Below the pieces are notes generated by a model that was not told the origin of the DNA, searched no databases, and was given only the letters and a program-made list of their open reading frames with translations. A stretch of 64,000 nt of DNA from Bacillota bacterium (lineage in GTDB: Bacteria > Bacillota > Clostridia > Lachnospirales > Lachnospiraceae): the NCBI GenBank assembly GCA_023409835.1, contig JAEYQV010000132.1, positions 1-64,000 of the forward strand. Direction: 5' to 3'. Made by a program: the position numbers and the translations under genes. This document shows positions 40,556-49,332 of the stretch, one piece after another (within the stretch, counting starts at the first letter, position 1; the number at the start of each line of letters is the position of its first letter).

Positions 40556-40617
40556 ATACCAAATATTAATTTTGGTATGACTCAATTTATGTTTTTATTC
40601 GTCGATTCATTATTATA
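40556..40617 (-). promoter_or_regulatory. nifJ promoter with leader palindrome
   Basis: ATACCAAA (40556-40563) and TTTGGTAT (40571-40578) form a perfect inverted repeat in the leader, just upstream of the ribosome site. A TATAAT box (40612-40617, minus) lies further upstream with a weak TTTCAT at 17-base spacing. The palindrome may be an operator or an mRNA hairpin. The rest of 40527-40844 holds a terminator and no gene. Confidence 0.5.
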
Positions 40618-40765
40618 ACACATCATCTAAAATTATGAAACAAAAAAAATATATAACATTATAAGATTCTTAAATATCATACTTAGTAAAACTGTATATA
40701 ACAGGAAAAACGGCCGACAGACCGCGGCTCAATCCGGCGAGGGGCTGTTTTGATATAAAGCGAAG

Positions 40766-40805
40766 GGGCTGTCATAAACACAGCTCACGCTGTTTATGAC
40801 AGCCC
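40766..40805 (-). terminator. Terminator of the DUF5688 gene
   Basis: GGGCTGTCATAAACA (40766-40780) pairs perfectly with TGTTTATGACAGCCC (40791-40805). It follows the stop codon by about 40 bases. The T-rich run after it is weak. Confidence 0.65.
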
Positions 40806-40844
40806 TTCCTAAGGAGTAGCAGGGTACATGCAGAAGCTGATTGC

Positions 40845-41801
40845 TTACAGCATTATTTGATCTGTATCTCTGGAATAGAAATATACATGGTCGGATAAAA
40901 CCTCCTCCGCAGCGACCTGGGTGCTGTTGACATCCTCTACCATTTTAGTAAGAGTTTCCTTATTCATACTATCCTCTTGGGGAATTAAGATGATTTCATG
41001 GATACTGCTGGGAAGAATATAAAGATCGGAGTGAACTCGGTTGGCAAATTGTCGGATAACATTCTTATATAACAGACAGGAGGCACCGTTAATTCCTTTC
41101 TGATTCGTAAGGATATACATCCTTGGCCGGTTGGTAAACCCACTGTCGGGGAACAAGGGAAGCTCCATCGGTATACTGCTGATGGAAGCATCCTGAGCTG
41201 TCTCGGACAGAAATCCCGACAGAACCTCCTCCATGCTTTTGATGGAGGCGGGAAACAGTCTTTCGGTATTCTGGGCTGCCAGCTGAAGCAGCTCCTCCAG
41301 CGTAATCTGCCATAGCTTCAGGTGCTCATTTGTAACACGTATCGTACCGATCCCCTCAGCATCATCGCGAACCAGACAATGAAAGGTAACAGCCAAGTCC
41401 AGATAGCAGCTATGAGGAATGTCTGCGAGTAGCTTTCTGTTTTTCTCAAAGCTTACGATACGAAAGAAAATATATGATTTCATCTGCTCAAAGGTATACG
41501 AGAAATTCTGATCCATTACAGGAACTGTACAATGACTGCAGACATTGCACAATCGATCGACTATATCGATGATATCCGCTCCTTCCAGATATGCTTCATA
41601 GTAAGGCGGCAGATAGATGTTCGGAGCAATGTTTTCGCCCTTCTTTAATACAACCAGACTATCCAGCTCCAGGGAATTGTTCTTAGTAACCTTATAGATT
41701 CGTATATCGAACCCCTCCCCCAGTTTATTCCTGACAATCTGCTTTACTGTACTGACAAACAAGTCATAATCCATTGTTTCTTCCTTCAATGCCTGCAGCA
41801 T
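40845..41801 (-). CDS. DUF5688 family protein
   Basis: The 318-residue soluble protein has no signal or membrane segment. The motifs NIYLPPYYEAYLEG and RPRMYILTNQKGINGASCLLY, together with a DLYILPSSIHEIILIP sequence near the end, match DUF5688, a family common in Lachnospiraceae. The function is unknown. AAGGAGG lies 9 bases before the ATG. The gene stands alone between nifJ and the membrane protein. Confidence 0.75.
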   Translation of the reverse strand: MLQALKEETMDYDLFVSTVKQIVRNKLGEGFDIRIYKVTKNNSLELDSLVVLKKGENIAPNIYLPPYYEAYLEGADIIDIVDRLCNVCSHCTVPVMDQNFSYTFEQMKSYIFFRIVSFEKNRKLLADIPHSCYLDLAVTFHCLVRDDAEGIGTIRVTNEHLKLWQITLEELLQLAAQNTERLFPASIKSMEEVLSGFLSETAQDASISSIPMELPLFPDSGFTNRPRMYILTNQKGINGASCLLYKNVIRQFANRVHSDLYILPSSIHEIILIPQEDSMNKETLTKMVEDVNSTQVAAEEVLSDHVYFYSRDTDQIML

Positions 41802-42075
41802 GAATGTGATTCCTCCTTATTGTAATTATTCCGGAATACCACAAGAACTGATAGCTATGCCCGGTATCCGGTTTGTTGATTGGGGATTAATTGCTTCGAA
41901 GTGTAATAAGAAAAAATGAAAAGCATCAATGATCCGTTGAAGACGGATGAAGTAGAATATGCTTACCGGTTGATCCGATTAAGCTTCTTTTGATTTAGAA
42001 TTATTTTAACAAAAAAGCCTGCACAACGCAAGCAATTTATTACATATTTTTACATGAATTTATTCATTTTTTTTG

Positions 42076-42822
42076 TTATTTATGACGAAGTTGATCCGAG
42101 CTGATTGCAATCAATACCTGGGAAGGGGCATAGAAGGTCCACATCAGGATGGAGGCTAAGGAGACTAGGATTTCAGAAGTCCTTCCTGTGATTGTAATAA
42201 ATCCCGAGAGATTGAATAATCCCACATTGATGTCGCACAACAGGAACATAACCAGCCCGACCGCAAAGATAATTTTATTCTTATCCTTTGGCAAATGCCA
42301 GGCCGCATGGATGGCATGGATCACATTATAGACGAGACCTACAAAATAAATAACCGTAACGGTTAACAGCCCATCCCGGATCACTCCAAGCCAGCCGAGC
42401 AAAATAAATATAATGATAGCAATAGCAAACTGGAGGGCAGCTCGAAGCAATAAGGAAGACAGAAAGCCCTCCTTCTCCGGAATGCCTTTGCTTCTATTTC
42501 CGCTTCCCTTCAGCCGTATTCCATACAGCTGTTGAACGATAACAAAGGAAATAACACCAAGTATATAGTAATCAGCCGGTAGAAACAAAATAATGAAATC
42601 AGAAACCAACGTAAAGAAGAGGGCGGCACGAACCAGGAATAAATCCCTACTTTTGCTGCCCTCTCTATGAAACACTACATAACACAAACATAGGATAATT
42701 GCACTGAATTTTATTTTGGTGGACAGGCTGTTGTAGCCTCCCGATAAATCCAGTCCTAAAAAAACCACATATAGTACAAACTGTATTATAAGAAATAGAT
42801 ATAACCGGCTGACTCTCTTCAT
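42076..42822 (-). CDS. Multi-pass membrane protein, YhhN-like
   Basis: The 248-residue product has about eight membrane helices. Features that recall the YhhN/TMEM86 (lysoplasmalogenase) family are the Asp in LVSDFIILFLP, the Asp in LLCDINVGLF, and the end MWTFYAPSQVLIAIS. This assignment is weak. The start is at 42822, since GGAGG lies 5 bases upstream, whereas an upstream TTG start has none. It lies 41 bases after the GGDEF-EAL gene on the same strand. Confidence 0.55.
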   Translation of the reverse strand: MKRVSRLYLFLIIQFVLYVVFLGLDLSGGYNSLSTKIKFSAIILCLCYVVFHREGSKSRDLFLVRAALFFTLVSDFIILFLPADYYILGVISFVIVQQLYGIRLKGSGNRSKGIPEKEGFLSSLLLRAALQFAIAIIIFILLGWLGVIRDGLLTVTVIYFVGLVYNVIHAIHAAWHLPKDKNKIIFAVGLVMFLLCDINVGLFNLSGFITITGRTSEILVSLASILMWTFYAPSQVLIAISSDQLRHK

Positions 42823-42863
42823 AGCTTCCTCCAAGTCTGCCAATGAACGTTTGCCTTGATATA

Positions 42864-44420
42864 TTATTTTGATTTAGTGGTTCTGTCATTCTTTAAAAAC
42901 TGTTCCGCCATATCCCTGGGTACCGGCTTACTGTATAGGAAGCCCTGTGCCTTATTACAGTTGGACTCCTGAAGAAATTGCTCCTGATCACTGCGTTCTA
43001 CGCCTTCTGCGATAACATAGAGATTTAAGTTTCTAGCCAGGGTAATAATGGTCTGGATAATCTTCTGATCAGACTGGTCCTCCATTACGGTATCCAGGAA
43101 GCTCTTATCAATCTTCAGATTGCTTACCGGAAGACGTTTTAGATAATTCATGGAGGAATACCCGGTTCCGAAATCATCCAGTGAGAAATTTACTCCAATC
43201 TTTCTAAGCTCTAAAATGGTAGCAATGGTATATTCCAGATCATCCAAGGCGATAGTTTCCGTAATTTCCAACTCCAGATGTCTGGGATCAATTCCTGTAT
43301 TCTCAATGACCTCCATCACGAGCTTAACAAACTCCTTATCCTTAAACTGTCTGGCTGACAGATTTACTGCCATATTAATATCAGGAAAGCCCTCACTAGA
43401 CCATTGCTTCAGCTGCCTGCAGGCTGTTAAAAGAACCCATTTCCCAATCGGGACGATGAGCCCCGTCTCCTCGGCAAGGTAGATAAATTCATCAGGACCT
43501 ACCAAGCCTTTGGTCGGATGGTTCCAACGGATCAAGGCCTCAAAGCCGACCGCCTTCTTGGTTTCCAGATCCATCTGTGCCTGGTAGAATAGGATAAACT
43601 CATCCCGTTCAATTGCTTTTCTAAGCTCCGATTGTGTCTCAATCTTCTCTGTTAGCTTCTGGTTAAAGGTATAATCAAAGTATGCATACGTATTTTTCCC
43701 GTCAGCCTTCGCTACATACATGGCAGCGTCCACATTTTTTATCAATATCTGTGAGGTCTTTCCATCCTTCGGTGCAAATGCAACTCCGATACTGACGGTA
43801 ACAAAATATTCCTTAGTGGTCAATATAAAAGGATAGCTGAAGACATTCCTGATCTTGCGGATTTTCTCTTCATAAGAAGCTGTATCCGTAAGATTCTGGG
43901 TAAGTACGATAAACTCATCACCACCGATTCTGGCCAGATAATCATTCTCATCCATCGCCTGTTTTAAGCGGTAGGTTACGTCAATCAATAATTCATCCCC
44001 ATAGGAATGACCCAGGGTATCATTGATATTCTTAAAATTGTCCAGGTCGATATCCATAATACCGATAATTTCACCGCTGCGGATCGTTAGCATAACATTA
44101 TCGAGCATCTCTGTAAAAGCTGTCCTGTTCGGCAGCTCTGTAAGATAATCTGTGTAAGCCAGCTTCTTCATATTATCCCTGTTTCTGTTAAGCTCCTCAT
44201 ACTTAATTGTAAGCTCATTCAGAGAATTCAAGGATGCTTCATAGACCGACTCAAGCTCACGGTAACTATCCTTCAGTGATTTATTTTCCTGATCAGAAAG
44301 CTCCTGCGCCTGTCTGGCTTTTCTTAAACGGACAAATAGCTGAATAATCAGAAGCAGAATAACAATTGCTGCTGATGCAACCAGTGCCACGACTGTCTGG
44401 TTAAACCCATATACGCCCAT
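42864..44420 (-). CDS. Membrane GGDEF-EAL protein (c-di-GMP turnover)
   Basis: The 518-residue protein has one N-terminal membrane helix (about 9-30), a coiled coil (about 35-80), a GGDEF domain (about 85-245) with [10 protein letters not shown], and an EAL domain (about 260-505). The EAL domain keeps [28 protein letters not shown] and IAEGVE, so phosphodiesterase activity is expected. GGDEF is also intact, so it could do both. There is no separate sensor domain. GGAGG lies 3 bases before the ATG. Confidence 0.93.
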   Translation of the reverse strand: MGVYGFNQTVVALVASAAIVILLLIIQLFVRLRKARQAQELSDQENKSLKDSYRELESVYEASLNSLNELTIKYEELNRNRDNMKKLAYTDYLTELPNRTAFTEMLDNVMLTIRSGEIIGIMDIDLDNFKNINDTLGHSYGDELLIDVTYRLKQAMDENDYLARIGGDEFIVLTQNLTDTASYEEKIRKIRNVFSYPFILTTKEYFVTVSIGVAFAPKDGKTSQILIKNVDAAMYVAKADGKNTYAYFDYTFNQKLTEKIETQSELRKAIERDEFILFYQAQMDLETKKAVGFEALIRWNHPTKGLVGPDEFIYLAEETGLIVPIGKWVLLTACRQLKQWSSEGFPDINMAVNLSARQFKDKEFVKLVMEVIENTGIDPRHLELEITETIALDDLEYTIATILELRKIGVNFSLDDFGTGYSSMNYLKRLPVSNLKIDKSFLDTVMEDQSDQKIIQTIITLARNLNLYVIAEGVERSDQEQFLQESNCNKAQGFLYSKPVPRDMAEQFLKNDRTTKSK

Positions 44421-44495
44421 ACATCCTCCAAAGTACCTTCATACGCTCCACAACGCATCTTATCTGAAGTAAAATTAATTCGCTTATTTTACCTA

Positions 44496-45890
44496 TTATC
44501 TTATCTCCTTATTCATTAAATACTCATCGATTCCCTTTGCAGCCGCTTTCCCTGCACCCATGGCAAGAATTACAGTAGCTGCACCGGTAACTGCATCACC
44601 ACCGGCAAAAACCCCTTCTCTTGAGGTCTGTCCATTGGTCTCATCTGCAATAATGCATCGATGTCTGTTTATATCTAATCCTTCTGTTGTGGAAGAAATC
44701 AACGGGTTAGGGCTGGTTCCGAGAGACATGATTACGGTATCCACATCAAGTATAAATTCAGAATCCTTCTTCTCAACAGGTCTTCTTCTTCCTGATTCGT
44801 CCGGCTCTCCAAGCTCCATCTCAACGCAACGCATACCGGAAACCCAGCCTTGTTCATTCACCAGGATTTCCTTTGGATTCGTCAGCAGCTTAAAGATGAT
44901 GCCCTCCTCCTTCGCATGATGAACCTCCTCCACTCTGGCGGGTAGCTCTGCCTCACTTCTGCGATAAACGACATAAACCTCTGCACCCAGACGCAGCGCT
45001 GTCCTTGCAGCATCCATGGCAACATTGCCACCGCCTACAACAGCCACCTTATTACCGGTGATAATCGGAGTAGCATAGCTCTTATCAAATGCCTTCATTA
45101 AATTATTCCGGGTCAGGTATTCATTTGCGGAGAATACCCCGTTGGCATTCTCACCGGGAATCCCCATGAACTTCGGAAGTCCTGCTCCCGAACCGATAAA
45201 TACGGCCTCAAAGCCCTCTTCCTCCATCAGTTCATCAATCGTAACGGATTTACCGATGATGACATTGGTTTCAATCTTAACACCAAGCTTTTTAACGTTC
45301 TCTACCTCGGTTCTTACAACCGTGTCCTTGGGAAGCCTGAATTCAGGAATTCCATATACAAGAACACCTCCCGGCTCATGGAGCGCTTCAAAGATCGTTA
45401 CTTCATAGCCCATCTTCGCCAGCTCTCCCGCGCAGGTAAGCCCGGCGGGGCCGGAGCCAATCACTGCAACCTTCCTGTCCTTTTTCTCCGTTGGTAATTC
45501 AGGCTCAATATTATTTTCCCTTGCCCAGTCTGCAACAAAGCGTTCAAGTTTACCGATGGATACGGGATCCCCCTTTATTCCACGGATGCAGCGTTCTTCA
45601 CACTGCGTCTCCTGAGGACAAACTCTTCCGCACACTGCAGGAAGTGCACTGTATTTTCCGATTACCTTGAAGGCTGACTCAATATCACCGTTTGCCACTT
45701 CTTTAATAAAGCCCGGAATATCAATGGATACCGGACATCCGGTAACACATTTCGGATTCTTACATTGTATGCAGCGGGACGCTTCTTCCTGTGCCTCCCC
45801 TTTATTGTAGCCAAGACACACCTCGTTGAAATTATGAGCGCGTACCTTGGGATCCTGTTCGCTGATCGGAACCTTCTTCAAAACATCCAT
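44496..45890 (-). CDS. nfnB: NADH-dependent reduced ferredoxin:NADP+ oxidoreductase, large subunit
   Basis: The 464-residue GltD-like flavoprotein holds two N-terminal [4Fe-4S] sites (CIQCKNPKCVTGCP and CGRVCPQETQCEERC), an FAD site (GSGPAGLTCAGELA), and an NADPH site (VVGGGNVAMDAARTA). Alone it would be annotated as the glutamate synthase small subunit, but it follows nfnA by 44 bases and no large glutamate synthase subunit is near. NfnAB uses reduced ferredoxin and NADH to make NADPH by electron bifurcation. I use ATG at 45890, 5 bases after GGAGG. Confidence 0.92.
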   Translation of the reverse strand: MDVLKKVPISEQDPKVRAHNFNEVCLGYNKGEAQEEASRCIQCKNPKCVTGCPVSIDIPGFIKEVANGDIESAFKVIGKYSALPAVCGRVCPQETQCEERCIRGIKGDPVSIGKLERFVADWARENNIEPELPTEKKDRKVAVIGSGPAGLTCAGELAKMGYEVTIFEALHEPGGVLVYGIPEFRLPKDTVVRTEVENVKKLGVKIETNVIIGKSVTIDELMEEEGFEAVFIGSGAGLPKFMGIPGENANGVFSANEYLTRNNLMKAFDKSYATPIITGNKVAVVGGGNVAMDAARTALRLGAEVYVVYRRSEAELPARVEEVHHAKEEGIIFKLLTNPKEILVNEQGWVSGMRCVEMELGEPDESGRRRPVEKKDSEFILDVDTVIMSLGTSPNPLISSTTEGLDINRHRCIIADETNGQTSREGVFAGGDAVTGAATVILAMGAGKAAAKGIDEYLMNKEIR

Positions 45891-45934
45891 ACTAACCTCC
45901 AATTGCCGAAACACCGCACATTTAGGCCAACGGC

Positions 45935-46837
45935 TTACTCTTCATGACATTCACAGCTCTTATGATGATGGGTATCTCCCTCACTGTCCCTGAGAACCTT
46001 TTTACCTTCTTCTGATTTATACATCTGAAGCCGTTTCATAGCCTCGTCAAAATTAACCAAATGGCCGTCAAACTCCGGGCCATCCACACAGGCAAACTTT
46101 ACCTCATTACCAATGGTCAGCCTGCAGGCACCACACATACCGGTACCATCCACCATAACAGGATTCATACTGACAATTGTCTTAATACCAAGCTCTTTGG
46201 TAAGAATACATACGAATTTCATCATAATCATAGGGCCTATAGCAATTACCCGGTCATACTTCTTACCTTGATGATTCACCAGATCCTTGATGCAGTCGTT
46301 TACATTTCCTTTAAAACCATAGGAACCGTCATCGGTTGTTATGTAAACGTTCTTCGCATACTCCTTCATTCTGTCCTCCAGAATGATTAACTCCTTGTTT
46401 CTTGCACCAATAATGCAATCCACATCATAACCGCTCTCCTTCATCCATTTAACCTGCGGATAAACCGGAGCCGCACCGACTCCTCCTGCAACAAAAAGAA
46501 TGCTCTTCTTCTGAAGCTCTCCTCTCGGTTCCTCAATCAGCTCTGATCTATGACCCAGAGGCCCGGTAAAATCACGGAATGCATCCCCGACCTCATACTC
46601 AGCCATTAATTTAGTAGATGTTCCGATTGCCTGAAACACTATGGTTACAGTACCGGCTTCTCTGTCGTAATCACAAATTGTTAAAGGAATCCGCTCACCC
46701 TTTTCATCCATCTTAATGATGACAAATTGACCGGGATAGCAATTTTTCGCTACTCTGGGGGCCTTGACATCCATAAGATAAATAGAGTTAGCCAGGCTCT
46801 CCTTCTTCGTAATTGTATAGATATAATTGTCTGCCAT
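45935..46837 (-). CDS. nfnA: NADH-dependent reduced ferredoxin:NADP+ oxidoreductase, small subunit
   Basis: The 300-residue PyrK/ferredoxin-NADP+ reductase-like protein has a flavin-binding beta barrel, an NAD(P) domain (LFVAGGVGAAPVYP), and a [2Fe-2S] site in DGTGMCGACRLTIG with a later FACVDGP. It is the partner of NfnB. The C-terminus ends in HHHKSCECHEE, an unusual His/Cys-rich tail that could bind metal. GAGG lies before the ATG with AATATTCAA spacing. Confidence 0.92.
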   Translation of the reverse strand: MADNYIYTITKKESLANSIYLMDVKAPRVAKNCYPGQFVIIKMDEKGERIPLTICDYDREAGTVTIVFQAIGTSTKLMAEYEVGDAFRDFTGPLGHRSELIEEPRGELQKKSILFVAGGVGAAPVYPQVKWMKESGYDVDCIIGARNKELIILEDRMKEYAKNVYITTDDGSYGFKGNVNDCIKDLVNHQGKKYDRVIAIGPMIMMKFVCILTKELGIKTIVSMNPVMVDGTGMCGACRLTIGNEVKFACVDGPEFDGHLVNFDEAMKRLQMYKSEEGKKVLRDSEGDTHHHKSCECHEE

Positions 46838-46876
46838 TTGAATATCCTCATTTCAATTATTGAAAACTTAAACGGA

Positions 46877-46897
46877 TTAACGTTAACCTTTATTATA
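46877..46897 (-). promoter_or_regulatory. nfnAB promoter with TTAACGTTAA palindrome
   Basis: A TATAAT (46892-46897, minus) is followed at the expected start site by the perfect palindrome TTAACGTTAA (46877-46886). Its centre recalls redox-regulator (Rex-like) sites, but the flanks do not match the usual TTGTTAA...TTAACAA form. Confidence 0.4.
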
Positions 46898-47021
46898 AAA
46901 TAGTTATATTAAAAAATCCAGATAAATTTTCAGACATACAGCTAATGCGACAGAATTCAGCATTATCCATATAAAAGCTAAAGTTTATTGTATATTTATA
47001 ATTACTTTTTACTTTGCACGC

Positions 47022-47085
47022 AAAAAAACGGATGTCGTCAAAGGGTTAAGTTTTCGAATTCCCGTACCCTTGAAACCACATCCGT
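47022..47085 (-). terminator. Large terminator of the HD gene
   Basis: ACGGATGTCGTCAAAGGGT (47028-47046) pairs with ACCCTTGAAACCACATCCGT (47066-47085) with a small bulge. Seven T bases follow on the minus strand (47022-47028). Confidence 0.75.
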
Positions 47086-47127
47086 TCAATCAATTCCAAT
47101 GCACTACTTTCGCATAATAATACACGA

Positions 47128-47772
47128 TTACCTAAATCCAGCTGCATATTTCTTGCTTTTCTTTCCGATTTCCGTAAGGAAATCCTGATAGTTTTTCTCT
47201 TCTTCCTCTCGGTTAACACACAATCTGCCCATCCGGTCACATCTGCAGAACAGGGCCAGCTCCTCAGGGTCTGTTTCTGTAAGCATCCCCTCCGGATTGC
47301 CGTAAGGTAGATTTTTAAGGATATAAAGCATATGCATATGGTATTTCACCAAGGCACTTACCCTAGCGATATATTCCTCCTCATGAAAAGCTTTTAAGAA
47401 TTCCTCAGCCAGTAAGGCACCTGCCATGTCATGCTCATAGGAGGTTATTTTTCCCTTACGGTTTCTGGTTGTATCCGACTTCCCGATATCATGCAGCAGA
47501 GCTGCCCACATAAAAACCACAGGTTCCTTACAGATTTCCCTGACCTGAGCTGCTTCATCCACCACCAGCATCGTATGGTTCCATACACTTCCCTCCGGGT
47601 GATACTTTGGTGATTGCTCCGTTTCTTTAAGCTTTAAGAGCATCCGGAAGGGATATTGTTTGAATTCCGGTTCCGTTGCCAATTGATTGATATAGTCCGA
47701 GGGAGCTGTATCACGAAGAAGATGGAGTTGTAGTTCATTATATATATCCCGGATTGGCCTGTTTGCGCCCAT
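47128..47772 (-). CDS. HD-domain phosphohydrolase
   Basis: The 214-residue protein has the HD metal site: His in WNHTMLVV, HD in LLHDIGKSDT, and later YHMHMLY. Such proteins cleave phosphodiesters or nucleotides. The substrate is unknown. Its ATG overlaps the stop of the small upstream gene by one base (TAATG), so the two are translationally coupled. There is no clear ribosome site of its own. Confidence 0.8.
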   Translation of the reverse strand: MGANRPIRDIYNELQLHLLRDTAPSDYINQLATEPEFKQYPFRMLLKLKETEQSPKYHPEGSVWNHTMLVVDEAAQVREICKEPVVFMWAALLHDIGKSDTTRNRKGKITSYEHDMAGALLAEEFLKAFHEEEYIARVSALVKYHMHMLYILKNLPYGNPEGMLTETDPEELALFCRCDRMGRLCVNREEEEKNYQDFLTEIGKKSKKYAAGFR

Positions 47773-47936
47773 TACTTCGGTTCATGGATGGGTTTCGCTT
47801 TTCTGTTACCCGTCTTTGCCTTTCCTTGTAATTCCGGAACCGGTTCGGCATCATTCCTTGGAATGTTCATCTTCTGCCATCCTTCTGTTCCGTGGGGTTC
47901 ACTTGGGTCAGGCCTTCTCATTCCTGCTTTTGCCAT
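47772..47936 (-). CDS. Small basic protein (54 aa) coupled to HD gene
   Basis: Translation from ATG at 47936 gives a 54-residue hydrophilic protein beginning MAKAGMRRPDPSEPHGTEGW and ending in a Lys-rich tail. AGGAAG lies 9 bases upstream. The stop codon shares a base with the HD start. It has no hydrophobic core and is likely disordered or nucleic-acid-associated. The function is unknown. Confidence 0.6.
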   Translation of the reverse strand: MAKAGMRRPDPSEPHGTEGWQKMNIPRNDAEPVPELQGKAKTGNRKAKPIHEPK

Positions 47937-47999
47937 CGTTATTCTCTTCCTTTCTTAACTGTCTGCATAGCCTAATTCACAAAGTATCCGCTTATTTGC

Positions 48000-48134
48000 T
48001 TATACATCATTATGCTTAATTGATTTTCTTTTTGCATTCTTATTCTTGTTCTGGTTCTCCTTCGTTAATGGTGTCTGTCCGTTCGCTTTATCTACTCTGG
48101 CTTTTTTGTTGTCCGGCTGTCCGTCTTTCGGCAT
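48000..48134 (-). CDS. Small Lys/Asn-rich protein (44 aa)
   Basis: The ATG at 48134 is preceded by AGGAGG with five bases between, an excellent ribosome site. The 44-residue product opens MPKDGQPDNKKARVDKANGQ and is rich in Lys and Asn with no hydrophobic segment. It resembles small acid-soluble or other tiny clostridial proteins in composition only. It lies upstream of the 54-aa gene on the same strand. Confidence 0.6.
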   Translation of the reverse strand: MPKDGQPDNKKARVDKANGQTPLTKENQNKNKNAKRKSIKHNDV

Positions 48135-48220
48135 AATATCCTCCTATCGTTTCAGATAATGTTTGGAATGAAATCTACTGCCATTTCATTCTTCACCTTA
48201 ATATTATGTCAATTCCGGGC

Positions 48221-48742
48221 CTACATATTCTTTCCGTCGGTATTGTCATTTTTTATTAGTAATTCTTGATAAGAGGATAATTTTGATAAATGATAATTCG
48301 TATACCTCTTATCCGCCGAAAGCTCTGCTCCAAACCATTCCGGAGGAACGAAAGCATCCGCTGCTTCCACATCAGGAAATTCCACCTCGGCAAAGATTAG
48401 GCCCTCCAAAACTCCCTCGAAAATATCCAGCTCGACGGTTAGTCCACCCTCCAAAGGAATCAGGTATCGTTTTTTCAAAACCATATTGTCATCCGTCTTA
48501 GCCTTTAAGCTTTGATAGGCTTCCTTTGTTAAGGGAAGCTCCACCTCGTTCCTGATGATTGCACCCCCTTTTTTCTCCTTCACATCTGTCTTGGACTTAT
48601 AGGTCAAATAATAATCCTGGTTGCTTTTACGAATTCGGATCGTAGGATTGTGACACAGATAACCCTGCTCAATCTTCTTACATGGAAAGTCAGTTAGCTC
48701 ACCCGGTATATACATTATTTCATATTTTCTCTCTATCTCCAT
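48221..48742 (-). CDS. CYTH-domain triphosphatase
   Basis: The 173-residue protein starts with the EIERKY signature of the CYTH superfamily. Basic residues line a beta-barrel channel (RIRKSNQDYYLTYKS, RNEVELPL, KKRYLIP, ELDIFEG). Members hydrolyse inorganic triphosphate or related substrates with a metal. The start is at the ATG at 48742, 9 bases after AAGGG. An earlier ATG at 48751 is also possible. Confidence 0.85.
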   Translation of the reverse strand: MEIERKYEIMYIPGELTDFPCKKIEQGYLCHNPTIRIRKSNQDYYLTYKSKTDVKEKKGGAIIRNEVELPLTKEAYQSLKAKTDDNMVLKKRYLIPLEGGLTVELDIFEGVLEGLIFAEVEFPDVEAADAFVPPEWFGAELSADKRYTNYHLSKLSSYQELLIKNDNTDGKNM

Positions 48743-48816
48743 TGCATTCATCCCTTTCCAAATTATTTCCTTCTTAAATATTGTATAGGAAATATTCTTA
48801 TGCTTATACTATCGCT

Positions 48817-49218
48817 ATGAAAAAATGTTTTGTCAATGATTTCTTTATCTGCGGACTATTGGGCTGGTGTCTGGAATGCTTATGGACCGGTCTTGACTCT
48901 ATTAGGAAACATAAGGACCGGACCTTAGCCTGCCATACGTCAGTCTGGATGTTCCCTATTTATGGGATGGCCGCCTGCTTAACGCCGATCTGTAATAAGC
49001 TTAAGAAACAGAATGCCCTGTGTAGAGGAGGTGTTTATGCATTACTGATTTATCTGACAGAATTCACATCCGGTGTTATTCTGAAGAAATATCGGGCATG
49101 CCCCTGGGATTACAGTAAGGCAAAGCTAAATATTAAAGGAGTAATCCGATTCGACTATGCGCCTGTCTGGTTCTTAACAGGGCTATTATTTGAAAAGGTA
49201 CTCAACCGCAGAGGCTGA
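48817..49218 (+). CDS. Membrane protein of the ABC-transporter type IV (CmpB-like) family
   Basis: The roughly 133-residue product has about three membrane helices. LLGWCLECLWT, FPIYGMAACL and CPWDYSKAKLNIKGVIRFDY match the PF06541 pattern, a family with no proven function despite its transporter name. No clear ribosome site is seen before ATG 48817, and the frame extends to a TTG at 48781, so the start is uncertain. The stop overlaps a terminator. Confidence 0.65.
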   Translation: MKKCFVNDFFICGLLGWCLECLWTGLDSIRKHKDRTLACHTSVWMFPIYGMAACLTPICNKLKKQNALCRGGVYALLIYLTEFTSGVILKKYRACPWDYSKAKLNIKGVIRFDYAPVWFLTGLLFEKVLNRRG

Positions 49219-49266
49219 TCAACAGGAATACCTTATTAATTCCGTTATCATCAGCCTCTGCTTTTT
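49208..49266 (+). terminator. Terminator
   Basis: GCAGAGGCTGAT (49208-49219) pairs perfectly with ATCAGCCTCTGC (49250-49261), then TTTTT. The left arm overlaps the stop codon. Confidence 0.85.
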
Positions 49267-49332
49267 AGGGTTGAAAGACCTTATGAAAAGTTGTATACTG
49301 TTCCGGTAAGAAGAAAACCGGAGGTAGACAAC

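Noticed and set aside
44496..45890. Glutamate synthase small subunit (GltD)
   Set aside because: The neighbouring nfnA and missing large subunit point to NfnB.
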